Origin: Promicromonospora sp. MEB111
GTDB taxonomy: Bacteria > Actinomycetota > Actinomycetes > Actinomycetales > Cellulomonadaceae
Length of the DNA stretch: 64,000 bases
Reading direction: 5' to 3'
NCBI RefSeq assembly: GCF_030209445.1
Contig: NZ_JARVSD010000013.1
Span: 225,342 to 289,341, forward strand
Shown: piece after piece, positions 25,457 through 34,151 of the stretch
How the letters are laid out: each line of letters starts with the position of its first letter
How positions within the stretch are numbered: position 1 is the stretch's first letter
Position numbers and translations under genes: made by a program
The notes under the pieces: generated by a model
Told to the model about the DNA's origin: nothing
Seen by the model: only the letters and a program-made list of their open reading frames with translations
The model's database searches: none

Positions 25457-26469
25457 CGCGCACCCCCGCGCCGGCGACGACGATTCGAGCCGCCGCCCCG
25501 CGGGTCGAGCGCGTCCCGCAGGCCGTCGCCGAACGCGTTGAACGCGAGAGTGACGCCGAACAGCGCGAGCCCCGGGAACAGCAGGTAGACGGGGTCCACG
25601 GAGAACCAGGTGACGGCGTCGCCGATCGACCGGCCCCACGACGGCGTGGGCGGCGGCACGCCCACGCCCAGGAAGGACAGCGCGGCCTCCGACCCGATCG
25701 CACCCGGGATGGAGATGGTCGCGAACACCACGACGGTCGAGGCGAGGTTGGGCAGCACCTGCCGGAACAGCACGTGCGCGTGCGAGGCACCCAGCGCCTG
25801 GGAGGCACGCACGAACCCGGAGGCGCGCAGCGCCATGACCTGGCCGCGCACCACGCGGGCGATCGACGACCAGCCGAACAGCCCGATCACGAGCACCAGG
25901 AGCAGCAGGCGGGGGAACCATTCGGGCGCGACGGCGCCGACGGCGATCATGAACACCAGCGCGGGCAGCCCGATGAGGACGTCGACCAGCCGGGCCACCA
26001 CCCAGTCCACCCAGCCGCCGAAGTAGCCCGCGACCAGGCCCAGCACCGTCCCGACCAGCATGGACACGACCGTCGCCCCGAGACCGACCAGGAGCGACGT
26101 GCGCGAGCCCATGACCACGATCGCGAACAGGTCGCGGCCCGTCAGCGGTTCGACCCCGAACCAGTGCTCCGCGCTGATGCCGCCCAGCGGCCCGGCGGGC
26201 GCCCCGGTGGGCCCGAGCGCGTCGAGGTCGTAGGTGTAGGGGTCCACGCCGAGCGCCCGGGTGATGAGCGGCGCGGCCAGCGCCACGAGCGCGTACGCCA
26301 CGGCGACGACGGCGCCCACCAGGGCGAACCGGTCCCGGGCCAGACGGCGCCAGAGCGACACGCGGCCGACGGCGGCGACAGCGCTGTCGGCGACGGCGCT
26401 GTCGGCGACGGCGCCGGAAGCGGCCGACGAGGTCGGGGCGACCAGCTCGTCGGAGCGGTCGAGCGACAT
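25453..26469 (-). CDS. Dpp/Opp-type ABC permease (DppC-like)
   Basis: A 338-residue membrane protein and the first gene of the operon C-B-A-DF. It has the N-terminal OppC_N segment (LWRRLARDRFALVGAVVAV), a periplasmic loop (ISAEHWFGVEPLTGRDLFAIVV) and the EAA loop RASQALGASHAHVLFRQVLPN. The first 35 residues contain a small repeat (AVADSAVADSAVAAV) from a 15-base tandem repeat at about 26370-26410. GGAG lies six bases upstream of the ATG at 26469. The promoter must lie in the 323-base gap shared with valS. Confidence 0.88.
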   Translation of the reverse strand: MSLDRSDELVAPTSSAASGAVADSAVADSAVAAVGRVSLWRRLARDRFALVGAVVAVAYALVALAAPLITRALGVDPYTYDLDALGPTGAPAGPLGGISAEHWFGVEPLTGRDLFAIVVMGSRTSLLVGLGATVVSMLVGTVLGLVAGYFGGWVDWVVARLVDVLIGLPALVFMIAVGAVAPEWFPRLLLLVLVIGLFGWSSIARVVRGQVMALRASGFVRASQALGASHAHVLFRQVLPNLASTVVVFATISIPGAIGSEAALSFLGVGVPPPTPSWGRSIGDAVTWFSVDPVYLLFPGLALFGVTLAFNAFGDGLRDALDPRGGGSNRRRRRGGAR

Positions 26470-26792
26470 GGGACTCCTAGGAACGACGGGACATGACGGG
26501 GAGGCGGTGCGGCGAGCACCGACAACACGACATGCGCACGATTCGTCTCCTGGAAAGCGTCGAACGGCCGGGATGACGGTCCTGACCGGTGTGCCCGGTT
26601 CCGGGCCAGGCAGAACCATAGTCCATGCCTCTGGCAACCATCGACCATCTCGAATGATCTGTGGCGGACGTCTCGCCGGCGCACCCCGCTCGCCCGTGCC
26701 GTCGCGGCCGGGTACCGACCCGTCCGCCCACGCCCTCCCGGCCTGTGGAGAACGTGCGCTTCGGCTTGCTCGAATCTGGGACACTGGTGCGC
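26470..26792. other. Divergent intergenic region between dpp operon and valS
   Basis: This 323-base gap holds the promoters for the leftward transporter operon and the rightward valS. I see no convincing open frame. The specifier-loop leader and AGGGTGG-type T-box sequence that sometimes precede aminoacyl-tRNA synthetase genes are not present. A possible -10 for valS is GACACT (about 26780-26785), eight bases from the ATG, which would leave almost no leader. Confidence 0.4.
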
Positions 26793-29558
26793 ATGAGCAT
26801 TCCCGCCTCCACCGGGCCGACGGACCCGGCTGCGACCACTCCCGCACCTGACACGACCCCGACCCGGACCGCCACCGCGGTACCGGGCGCCGAGGTCGTA
26901 CGCGCGGTGGTCAAGGAGGTACCGGACAAGGTCAGCACGGACGGCCTCGAGGTCAAGTTCGACGAGCGCTGGACCGCCGAGCAGACCTTCGCCTTCGACC
27001 GCACCAAGACCCGTGCCGAGATCTACTCGATCGACACCCCGCCGCCCACGGCGTCGGGCTCCCTGCACGTGGGGCACGTGTTCAGCTACACGCACACCGA
27101 CATCGTGGCGCGTTACAAGCGCATGCGCGGCCTCGAGGTCTTCTACCCCATGGGCTGGGACGACAACGGGCTGCCCACCGAGCGTCGCGTGCAGAACTAC
27201 TACGGCGTGCGCGTCGACCTCTCGCTGCCCTACGACCCCGACTTCACGCCGCCGTTCGAGGGCACCGACAAGAACGTCAAGGCCGCCGACCAGGTCCCGG
27301 TCAGCCGGCGCAACTTCGTCGAGCTCTGCGAGCGGCTCACGGCCGAGGACGAGAAGCAGTTCGAGGAGCTCTGGCGGCGCCTCGGCGTCTCCGTGGACTG
27401 GGCCCAGACGTACCAGACCATCGGGGACTCCTCGCGCGCCACGGCGCAGCGGGCGTTCGTCCGTAACTTCCAGCGCGGCGAGGCCTACCAGGCCGAGGCC
27501 CCGGGCCTGTGGGACGTCACGTTCCAGACCGCCGTGGCCCAGGCCGAGCTGGAGGCCCGCGACTACCCCGGGCACTTCCACAAGGTCGCCTTCCACAAGC
27601 CCGACGGCGAGCCCGTCTACATCGAGACCACGCGCCCCGAGCTGATCCCGGCGGCGGTCGCGCTCATCGCCCACCCGGACGACGAGCGCTACCAGCACCT
27701 GTTCGGCACCACCGTGACGTCCCCGCTGTTCGGGGTCGAGATCCCGGTCCTGGCGCACCACCTGGCGGAGCCCGACAAGGGCGCCGGCATCGCGATGTGC
27801 TGCACCTTCGGTGACCTCACCGACGTGCAGTGGTGGCGCGAGCTGCAGCTTCCGACGCGCTCGATCATCAACCGCGACGGCCGCATCACGCGCGAGCTGC
27901 CGGAGTGGCTCACGGGCGGTCCGGGCGCCGAGCTGTTCGAGGCCGAGGTCGCGGGCAAGACGACCTTCAGCGCCCGCAAGGCCATCGTCGAGGCGCTCAC
28001 CGCGTCGGGCGACATGCCGAGCGAGCCCGTGGCCACCCAGCGCAAGGCCAACTTCTTCGAGAAGGGCGACAAGCCCCTCGAGATCGTGACCTCGCGCCAG
28101 TGGTACATCCGCAACGGCGGCCGCGACCAGGAGCTGCGCGAGGAGCTGCTGGCCCGCGGCAAGGAGCTCGACTTCCACCCCGACTTCATGCGGGTGCGCT
28201 ACCAGAACTGGGTCAACGGTCTCAACGGCGACTGGCTGGTCAGCCGCCAGCGCTTCTTCGGCGTCGCGATCCCGCTCTGGTACCCGGTCGACGCGGCGGG
28301 CGAGGTGGACTACGACCACCCGATCGTCCCGGCCGAGGAGGCCCTGCCCGTCGACCCGACGTCGCAGGCGCCCGCGGGCTACACCGAGGAGCAGCGCGGC
28401 CAGGCCGGCGGCTTCGTGGGTGACGCGGACGTCATGGACACCTGGGCCACCTCGTCCCTGACCCCGCAGATCGTCGGCGGCTGGGAGCGGGACCAGGACC
28501 TCTTCGAGCGCGTGTACCCGATGGACCTGCGCCCCCAGGGCCAGGACATCATCCGTACGTGGCTGTTCTCCACCGTGGTGCGCTCGCACCTGGAGAACAA
28601 GGTGCTGCCCTGGAAGAACGCGACGATCAGCGGCTGGATCCTCGACCCGGACCGCAAGAAGATGTCCAAGTCCAAGGGCAACGTCGTCACGCCGATGGAC
28701 CTGCTCGTCGAGCACGGCTCCGACGCGGTGCGGTACTGGGCGGCCTCGGCCCGCCTGGGTACCGACGCGGCGTTCGAGGTGGGTCAGATGAAGATCGGTC
28801 GCCGCCTGGCGATCAAGGTCCTCAACGCCTCGAAGTTCGCGCTGTCGTTCGGCGGCGGCGCGGGCAGCGAGATCGCGCTCGACCCGGCGGCGGTCACGGT
28901 CTCCCTGGACCGGTCGATGCTCGCTGGCCTGGCCGGCGTGGTCGAGCAGGCCACGGCGGCCCTGGAGGCCTACGACCACACGCGTGCGCTCGAGCTGACG
29001 GAGACGTTCTTCTGGACGTTCTGCGACGACTACCTCGAGCTCGTCAAGGACCGCGCGTACGGCGCCGGCGCCGACGTCGCCGAGGTCTCCCCGGAGACCA
29101 CCTCGGCCCGCACCGCCCTGGCCATCGCGCTCGACACCATGCTCCGCCTGCTGGCGCCCTACCTCCCGTTCGCCACGGAAGAGGTCTGGTCCTGGTGGCG
29201 CGAGGGTTCGGTGCACCGTGCGCCGTGGCCCGTGGCGGAGCCGCTGCGCGCGGCCGGCGGCGACGCCGACCCGGCCGACCTCGCTGCCGCCGGGCACGCG
29301 CTCGCCGCGCTGCGCAAGGTGAAGTCCGAGGCCAAGGCCTCGATGCGCACGCCCATCGTGGCGGCGTCGCTGGCCGTCCCGGCCGGCTCGCTGACGGCGG
29401 TCGAGACCGCGGTCGAGGACGTCAAGGCCGCCGGCCGCGTCACCGGCCCGCTCGACCTGGTCGCCGCCGCGGAGGGCCAGGGCGACCCGGCCGTCCAGGG
29501 CGGGATCGTCGTCACCTCCAGCGAGCTGGGCGAGGCCCCGCCGCGCAACAAGGGCTGA
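26793..29558 (+). CDS. valS: Valine--tRNA ligase
   Basis: A 921-residue class I synthetase that charges tRNA-Val in the cytoplasm and edits mischarged threonine. The HIGH motif is HVGH (about residue 91) in PPPTASGSLHVGHVFSYTHTD, and the KMSKS loop is KKMSKSKGNVVTP (about 621). The editing domain lies between, and the C-terminus has an anticodon-binding domain and a short coiled-coil tail (LRKVKSEAKASMRTP). The first 40 residues are Thr/Pro/Ala-rich and longer than usual. An intrinsic terminator follows at 29572. Confidence 0.95.
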   Translation: MSIPASTGPTDPAATTPAPDTTPTRTATAVPGAEVVRAVVKEVPDKVSTDGLEVKFDERWTAEQTFAFDRTKTRAEIYSIDTPPPTASGSLHVGHVFSYTHTDIVARYKRMRGLEVFYPMGWDDNGLPTERRVQNYYGVRVDLSLPYDPDFTPPFEGTDKNVKAADQVPVSRRNFVELCERLTAEDEKQFEELWRRLGVSVDWAQTYQTIGDSSRATAQRAFVRNFQRGEAYQAEAPGLWDVTFQTAVAQAELEARDYPGHFHKVAFHKPDGEPVYIETTRPELIPAAVALIAHPDDERYQHLFGTTVTSPLFGVEIPVLAHHLAEPDKGAGIAMCCTFGDLTDVQWWRELQLPTRSIINRDGRITRELPEWLTGGPGAELFEAEVAGKTTFSARKAIVEALTASGDMPSEPVATQRKANFFEKGDKPLEIVTSRQWYIRNGGRDQELREELLARGKELDFHPDFMRVRYQNWVNGLNGDWLVSRQRFFGVAIPLWYPVDAAGEVDYDHPIVPAEEALPVDPTSQAPAGYTEEQRGQAGGFVGDADVMDTWATSSLTPQIVGGWERDQDLFERVYPMDLRPQGQDIIRTWLFSTVVRSHLENKVLPWKNATISGWILDPDRKKMSKSKGNVVTPMDLLVEHGSDAVRYWAASARLGTDAAFEVGQMKIGRRLAIKVLNASKFALSFGGGAGSEIALDPAAVTVSLDRSMLAGLAGVVEQATAALEAYDHTRALELTETFFWTFCDDYLELVKDRAYGAGADVAEVSPETTSARTALAIALDTMLRLLAPYLPFATEEVWSWWREGSVHRAPWPVAEPLRAAGGDADPADLAAAGHALAALRKVKSEAKASMRTPIVAASLAVPAGSLTAVETAVEDVKAAGRVTGPLDLVAAAEGQGDPAVQGGIVVTSSELGEAPPRNKG

Positions 29559-29571
29559 GCTCGGGCAGACA

Positions 29572-29614
29572 GACCGGGGCGGGACGCTGACCAGAGTCCC
29601 GCCCCCGGTCTTTT
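29572..29614 (+). terminator. Intrinsic terminator of valS
   Basis: GACCGGGGCGGGAC (29572-29585) pairs with GTCCCGCCCCCGGTC (29596-29610) with one bulged base, followed directly by TTTT. It starts 14 bases after the valS stop and is the clearest classical rho-independent terminator in the window. Confidence 0.85.
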
Positions 29615-29630
29615 CCACGACCGTTGTGGC

Positions 29631-30137
29631 TCAGTTGAGCATCAGCACCACCGCGTCGCCCGCCTCGGCAGCGGCACCGTAGAACGCGGCCAGCTCGCCG
29701 TACGCGACGGCCAGGCGCTCGTGATCGGTCTCCGCGGCGTGCTCGCCCGGGTCCGGGCACACGTCCTCGTCGCACACGTGATCGGCCACGGCCAGCGGAG
29801 CCAGCGTGTCGAACGACGTGCCCACCAGGAACGCGGCCGCCTTCTCCACCTCCTCCGGGCCGAGATAGCGCACCGGCGTGATCCCGTCGGTGGAAGCCAA
29901 CGCCGCACCGCCCTGCACCGGGTCGACGGGCATGCCGCCGTGCACCCGGAGCACCGTGTGGAGCGGACCCCACACGGTGCCGATGCTGAAGTACCTGGCC
30001 TCCTGTGCCGGAAGATCCACCTCCACCCATTCGCCGGCGAGCTCGTCGATGTGCTCCAGCGCCCAGGTCAGATCTGTCCGTGCCTTGTCGAAGTCGTCGG
30101 CGGCAAGCCGCGCGTACTCACAATGAATCATCCCCAT
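29631..30137 (-). CDS. DUF1877 (YfbM-like) family protein
   Basis: A 168-residue cytoplasmic protein beginning MGMIHCEYARL, the hallmark start of DUF1877 proteins, with a following acidic helical body (DFDKARTDLTWALEHIDELAGEWVEVD), a GPLHTVLRVHG segment that corresponds to the family's WHGLHYLLTG-like block, and EVEKAAAFLVG. The family is widespread and has no assigned function. The gene stands alone; the gap upstream (30138-30311) is relatively AT-rich and contains a GGCGC/GCGCC hairpin followed by TTTT at 30244-30266 and two GAATTCAC copies 11 bases apart. Confidence 0.75.
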   Translation of the reverse strand: MGMIHCEYARLAADDFDKARTDLTWALEHIDELAGEWVEVDLPAQEARYFSIGTVWGPLHTVLRVHGGMPVDPVQGGAALASTDGITPVRYLGPEEVEKAAAFLVGTSFDTLAPLAVADHVCDEDVCPDPGEHAAETDHERLAVAYGELAAFYGAAAEAGDAVVLMLN

Positions 30138-30311
30138 GGCCCGAGACCGTACCGATAATGCGTTTCCGTGTGTATGGGCAAAACGGACACATTCCGGCGC
30201 AACAATTTCTCATACGCGGTAAATCGGAAATTCCATCCAGTCTGGCGCCCGTTCTGAGCGCCTTTTGTCCGATCAACCGGCCGAGAATTCACATCGAATT
30301 CACGTGGGAGG

Positions 30312-31490
30312 TCAGTGCAGCCGACGATCGTCGCCGGACATGCTCGCCACCACCTCGGTGGGCGTCCCGTCGTCCCGCCAGCGCAGGGTCGCGCCGACGC
30401 CGTCCATGAGCTCCACCGAACCCTCGGGCGCGAACGTCAGACCGGCGTCCTGACCGACTGCCGCCCGCACGAGCGCGACCGTGGCGGGCAGCTCCTCCAG
30501 CCGCTCCGTCACCCCCATCGCCTCGAGGTCGGACCGGTCGCCGGCGATGTGCATCGGGTCAGGGCCGATCCACAGCTTGCGCCCGTTCATGGGCCCGGGG
30601 CCCGTGCCGTACTCCTCCGCGAGCACGAGCTCCTTGACCTGCCCGCGCGCGAGCACCGCCACGACGTCGTCCACCGAGGTCACGGCGTTCGACTCCCGGC
30701 CGAGCTCCTGACGCAGCTCCGCCAGCACCCGCTCGCGCCGCCGCTCCCGGTACGAGTCCAGGACGTCGGAGACCCGCTCGGCGAAGGCACCCTCGTGCAC
30801 CCCGCCGCCGCGCCCGCCGCCGGGCACCTCGACCAGCTTGTCGGCCGTCGGCGCGGTCAGTGCGGCCCGGGTGAGCGAGACCGCCCGCTTGTCCCCGGTG
30901 AGCAGCACCAGCTCCGGGTCGGACTCCGCCACGTGCCGTTCGATCTCGGCCGCCACGGCGGCGGCGTTGCGCCCCCAGGAGTCCTCGGCACGGGACTCGA
31001 TCCGCGCCCGCTTGATCCCCGAGGAGCTGGTCTTCTCGATCTCGTCGTGCGGCGCCTGGAAGGTGCTGTGCACCTTGGCGTCCGGCCCCGCGCGAAGAAA
31101 GTCCGCGCCCGCCCGGTCCACCGTCACCTTGAGCACCTCTACCGACTCGTCAGCGGCCAGGGCCGCCTGCAACAGGGCCGGCACCGCCTCCCAGGAACCG
31201 GAGCTCGCGGTCGGCGGGTTGTTCACCACGCGGTCCACCAGCACGCCCGTCTCGTCGGCGATGACGACCCGGCCGTGCGGTCCCGGGACCCTCGTGGGTC
31301 GCAGCACCACCTCTTCGATCGCGTCCAGCACGGCGTCCGGGGTGTCCTGCTGCGCCAGGTCCCTGCGCACGGCGTTCCAGCGCCCGCCGACGTCGCGGTC
31401 GGCGGCGTGCTCCGACGGCGTCGCGTCGAGGCACAGGGTGGCGAACGGTCCCGGGTGGCCGAGGAGGGGTTTGAGCCAATCGATCTTCAT
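30312..31490 (-). CDS. Rv2629-like Vms1/baeRF family protein
   Basis: A 392-residue protein of the actinobacterial Rv2629 type (bacterial/archaeal eRF1-like family, baeRF). Visible parts are the N-terminal PGPFATLCLDATPSEHAADRDVGGRWNAVRR, a middle RVVIADETGVLVDRVV, the VHSTFQAPHDEIEKTSSSGIKRARIESRAEDSWGRNA segment, and the PELVLLTGDKRAVSLTRAAL fold typical of eRF1 domain 2. Relatives may act on stalled ribosomes or peptidyl-tRNA; Rv2629 is in the mycobacterial dormancy regulon. The ATG at 31490 has GGAGG five bases upstream. The biochemical role here is inferred from family only. Confidence 0.75.
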   Translation of the reverse strand: MKIDWLKPLLGHPGPFATLCLDATPSEHAADRDVGGRWNAVRRDLAQQDTPDAVLDAIEEVVLRPTRVPGPHGRVVIADETGVLVDRVVNNPPTASSGSWEAVPALLQAALAADESVEVLKVTVDRAGADFLRAGPDAKVHSTFQAPHDEIEKTSSSGIKRARIESRAEDSWGRNAAAVAAEIERHVAESDPELVLLTGDKRAVSLTRAALTAPTADKLVEVPGGGRGGGVHEGAFAERVSDVLDSYRERRRERVLAELRQELGRESNAVTSVDDVVAVLARGQVKELVLAEEYGTGPGPMNGRKLWIGPDPMHIAGDRSDLEAMGVTERLEELPATVALVRAAVGQDAGLTFAPEGSVELMDGVGATLRWRDDGTPTEVVASMSGDDRRLH

Positions 31491-31691
31491 GAACACCTCC
31501 GCATCACCCGCCGAGGTCGAGGCGATGCCCTACCGCATGACCTCGCCCCGGCGTTGACTCCAGGAAACGACGGATCCCGGGCACACGCCACCCCTGTGGG
31601 GGAAATTTCCGTGACCTGTACAGGAGATATTCCCACCCGACGTTTGCCCAGTGCTCGGAGAGGGCAAAAGAGCGTCAGGCACAGGTCACCT

Positions 31692-32039
31692 TCAAGCGTA
31701 GGTGTCGACCTCGGGCAGGTTGTCGCCCTTGTGCTGCGCGGCGATCAGCTCGTGGTGGCGGATCACCTCGCTCACGATGAACTGGCGGAACTGCTCGGCG
31801 AACTCGGGGTCCAGGCCGGACTCCTCGGCGATGCTCGTGAGCCGGGCGATCTGCTCCTGCTCACGGGCCGGGTCCGCCGGGGGCAGCCCGCCGACCGCCT
31901 TGAGCTCCCCCACCCGGCGCGTCACCCGGAACCGCTCGGCGAGCAGGTAGACCAGCGCCGCGTCGATGTTGTCGATGCTCCCGCGGAGCCGGATGATCTC
32001 GGACGGCACCGGAGCGCTGGTCGGTTCGTTGTCAGACAC
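31692..32039 (-). CDS. Chorismate mutase, AroQ class
   Basis: A 115-residue all-helical enzyme of the shikimate pathway that turns chorismate into prephenate for Phe and Tyr. IIRLRGSIDNIDAALVYLLAERFRVTRRVGELKA carries the usual first-helix Arg/Asp-Lys pattern, followed by DPAREQEQIARLTSIAEESGLDPEFAEQFRQFI. Size fits the stand-alone actinobacterial enzyme that needs DAHP synthase for full activity. The GTG at 32039 lacks a clear SD. It lies divergent from the acyl-CoA ligase. Confidence 0.88.
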   Translation of the reverse strand: MSDNEPTSAPVPSEIIRLRGSIDNIDAALVYLLAERFRVTRRVGELKAVGGLPPADPAREQEQIARLTSIAEESGLDPEFAEQFRQFIVSEVIRHHELIAAQHKGDNLPEVDTYA

Positions 32040-32082
32040 AAGAAGAGGCTAACCGCCCGTGACCGCCCCGGGCGAAAGGCTG

Positions 32083-32161
32083 TTCCGACCTGAGACGGGG
32101 ATCCGCTACAGTCTGCCGAGCAGGCCGCAACTTGGTGAAGGCCCGGTACTGGGGCTTCACC
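32083..32161 (+). promoter_or_regulatory. Promoter and leader hairpin of the acyl-CoA ligase gene
   Basis: TTCCGA (32083-32088) and TACAGT (32107-32112) make a plausible -35/-10 pair with an 18-base spacer. About 20 bases further the leader contains GGTGAAGGCCC (32134-32144) pairing with GGGGCTTCACC (32151-32161) around a six-base loop, with one mismatch. The hairpin ends 28 bases before the start codon, so it could influence translation, but it resembles no named riboswitch. Confidence 0.4.
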
Positions 32162-32189
32162 TCTTCAAGACTTCAACGGAGAGCAGCAC

Positions 32190-34022
32190 ATGACACTTGC
32201 CACGTCGCCGGCATGGGTGGAGGTGCCGGCGGGCACCAGCATCAACACGATCCTCGCGGACCGCGTGGCCCGCTCCGGAGACGAGGCGCTCATCGAGCGG
32301 CGTGACGCACCAGACGGCCCGTGGATCAAGGTGTCGGCCAGCCAGTTCGAGGACGAGGTGCTCGCCGTCGCCCGCGGCCTGGTGGCGCGCGGCATCAAGG
32401 CCGGCGACCGCGTCGCGATCATGTCGCGCACCCGGTACGAGTGGACGCTCCTCGACTTCGCCATCTGGGCCGCCGGCGCCGTCGCCGTGCCGGTCTACGA
32501 GACCTCGTCGGCCGAGCAGGTCCAGTGGATCCTGTCCGACGCCGACGTGCGTCTCATCGTGGTCGAGTCCGCCGCGCACGCCGAGACGGTCAAGCAGGTG
32601 CGGCCCAGCCTGCCCGGGCTCGAGGACATCCTGCTGATCGACGAGGGCGCCGTGCTCGACCTGCGCAAGGCCGGCACCAACCTCTCCGCCGGCATCGTGG
32701 CCGAGCGACGCGACGCCGTCCGGCGCGACGACCTGGCGACCATCATCTACACCTCCGGGTCCACCGGACGCCCCAAGGGCGTCGAGCTCACGCACGGCAA
32801 CTTCGCGCACCTGACCCTGAACGCCGCCGCCGGCATCCCGGAGCTGCTCAGCGCGGAGAACGCGCGCACGCTCCTGTTCCTCCCGCTGGCGCACGTGTTC
32901 GCGCGCTTCGTCGAGGTCGCGACCATCGCCGGCCAGGCCGTGCTGGGCCACGCCCCGGACATCAAGAACCTGGTGGCCGACCTGGGCTCGTTCCGCCCGA
33001 CATACCTCCTGGCCGTGCCGCGCGTGTTCGAGAAGGTCTACAACAGCGCCGAGCAGAAGGCGTCGTCCGGCCTCAAGGCGAAGATCTTCGCCTGGTCCGC
33101 GCGCGTCGCCGAGGACTTCTCGCGAGCCCTGGACGTGCCCGAGGGCCCGGGCCGCACGCTCAAGGTCAAGCACGCGATCGCCGACCGGCTGGTGTTCAGC
33201 AAGCTCAAGGCCACCATGGGCGGGCAGCTCAGCTGGGCCGTCTCCGGCGGCGCGCCGCTGGGCGAGCGCCTGGGCCACTTCTTCCGCGGCGCGTGCGTGA
33301 CCATCCTCGAGGGCTACGGCCTCACGGAGTCCACCGCCCCGACGGCGGTGAACCTGCCCGGGAAGATCGTCATGGGCTCGGTGGGCCCGGCCTTTTTCGG
33401 CACGGGTATCCGCATCGCCGACGACGGCGAGGTGCTGCTGAGCGGACCGCACATCTTCCGCGGCTACCGCAACCAGCCGGAGCTGACCGCCGAGGCCCTC
33501 GTCGACGGCTGGTTCCGCACCGGCGACCTCGGCCGCCTCGACGAGCACGGCCACCTGCACATCACGGGGCGCAAGAAGGAGATCATCGTGACCGCCGGCG
33601 GCAAGAACGTCGCGCCGGCCGTGCTCGAGGACCGGATGCGGGCGCACCCGATCGTGAGCCAGGTCGTGGTGGTCGGCGACCAGCGCCCGTTCATCGGCGC
33701 CCTCGTCACACTCGACGCCGAGATGCTGCCCGGCTGGTGCGCCGCGAACGGCTTGCCCAAGCTGTCGGTGGCCGACGCCCGCGTGCACCCGAAGGTGCTC
33801 GCCGAGCTCGACAAGGTGGTCGCGCAGGCGAACGAGGCGGTCTCCAAGGCCGAGTCGATCCGCAAGATCACGGTGCTCGACCTCGACTTCACCGAGGCCA
33901 ACGGGTACCTCACACCGTCCATCAAGGTGAAGCGGGCCAAGGTGCTCGCCGACTTCGCAGGAACCGTGGACGCGCTGTACGGCGCCCCGGTGCCGAACGC
34001 GCAGCCGGCCGCCACGCGCTGA
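32190..34022 (+). CDS. Long-chain fatty acid--CoA ligase (AMP-forming)
   Basis: A 610-residue ANL-superfamily enzyme that activates fatty acids with ATP and CoA. The AMP-binding P-loop is TIIYTSGSTGRPKGVELTHG; ILEGYGLTESTA is motif A5, and GWFRTGDLGRLDEHGHLHITGRKKEIIVTAGGKNVAP is the hinge region with the catalytic GRKKE. These match FadD15-like long-chain ligases of actinobacteria, which often lie near clpX/valS. GGAGAG precedes the ATG at 32190. It is monocistronic and ends at a hairpin (34077) shared with convergent clpX. Confidence 0.92.
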   Translation: MTLATSPAWVEVPAGTSINTILADRVARSGDEALIERRDAPDGPWIKVSASQFEDEVLAVARGLVARGIKAGDRVAIMSRTRYEWTLLDFAIWAAGAVAVPVYETSSAEQVQWILSDADVRLIVVESAAHAETVKQVRPSLPGLEDILLIDEGAVLDLRKAGTNLSAGIVAERRDAVRRDDLATIIYTSGSTGRPKGVELTHGNFAHLTLNAAAGIPELLSAENARTLLFLPLAHVFARFVEVATIAGQAVLGHAPDIKNLVADLGSFRPTYLLAVPRVFEKVYNSAEQKASSGLKAKIFAWSARVAEDFSRALDVPEGPGRTLKVKHAIADRLVFSKLKATMGGQLSWAVSGGAPLGERLGHFFRGACVTILEGYGLTESTAPTAVNLPGKIVMGSVGPAFFGTGIRIADDGEVLLSGPHIFRGYRNQPELTAEALVDGWFRTGDLGRLDEHGHLHITGRKKEIIVTAGGKNVAPAVLEDRMRAHPIVSQVVVVGDQRPFIGALVTLDAEMLPGWCAANGLPKLSVADARVHPKVLAELDKVVAQANEAVSKAESIRKITVLDLDFTEANGYLTPSIKVKRAKVLADFAGTVDALYGAPVPNAQPAATR

Positions 34023-34076
34023 CCTCGACCCCACCGCGAACCACGCGGCCCGCGGACGACAGCCCGCGGACGACAG

Positions 34077-34113
34077 AGAGCCGGAGCACACCCACAGGGT
34101 GCGCTCCGGCTCT
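34077..34113. terminator. Bidirectional terminator between acyl-CoA ligase and clpX
   Basis: AGAGCCGGAGC (34077-34087) pairs exactly with GCTCCGGCTCT (34103-34113), with further CACACCC/GGGTGCG pairing inside. It lies 54 bases after the ligase stop and 39 bases beyond the clpX stop, so it can serve both convergent genes. Confidence 0.75.
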
Positions 34114-34151
34114 TCGTATGCCGCTCTCCGGCCCGCGGAGCGGGCGAGGGG

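Noticed and set aside
26470..26792. T-box leader of valS
   Set aside because: No T-box sequence or stem I specifier structure could be found in the gap.
30244..30303. GGCGC/GCGCC hairpin with TTTT and two GAATTCAC copies upstream of the DUF1877 gene
   Set aside because: The T-run is on the plus strand while both flanking genes are on the minus strand, so it is not their terminator; the direct repeats are too short to call an operator.
31590..31660. Imperfect inverted repeat GGGGGAAATTTCC / GGAGATATTCCC upstream of the baeRF gene
   Set aside because: Too many mismatches and no match to a dormancy-type regulator box that I could support.
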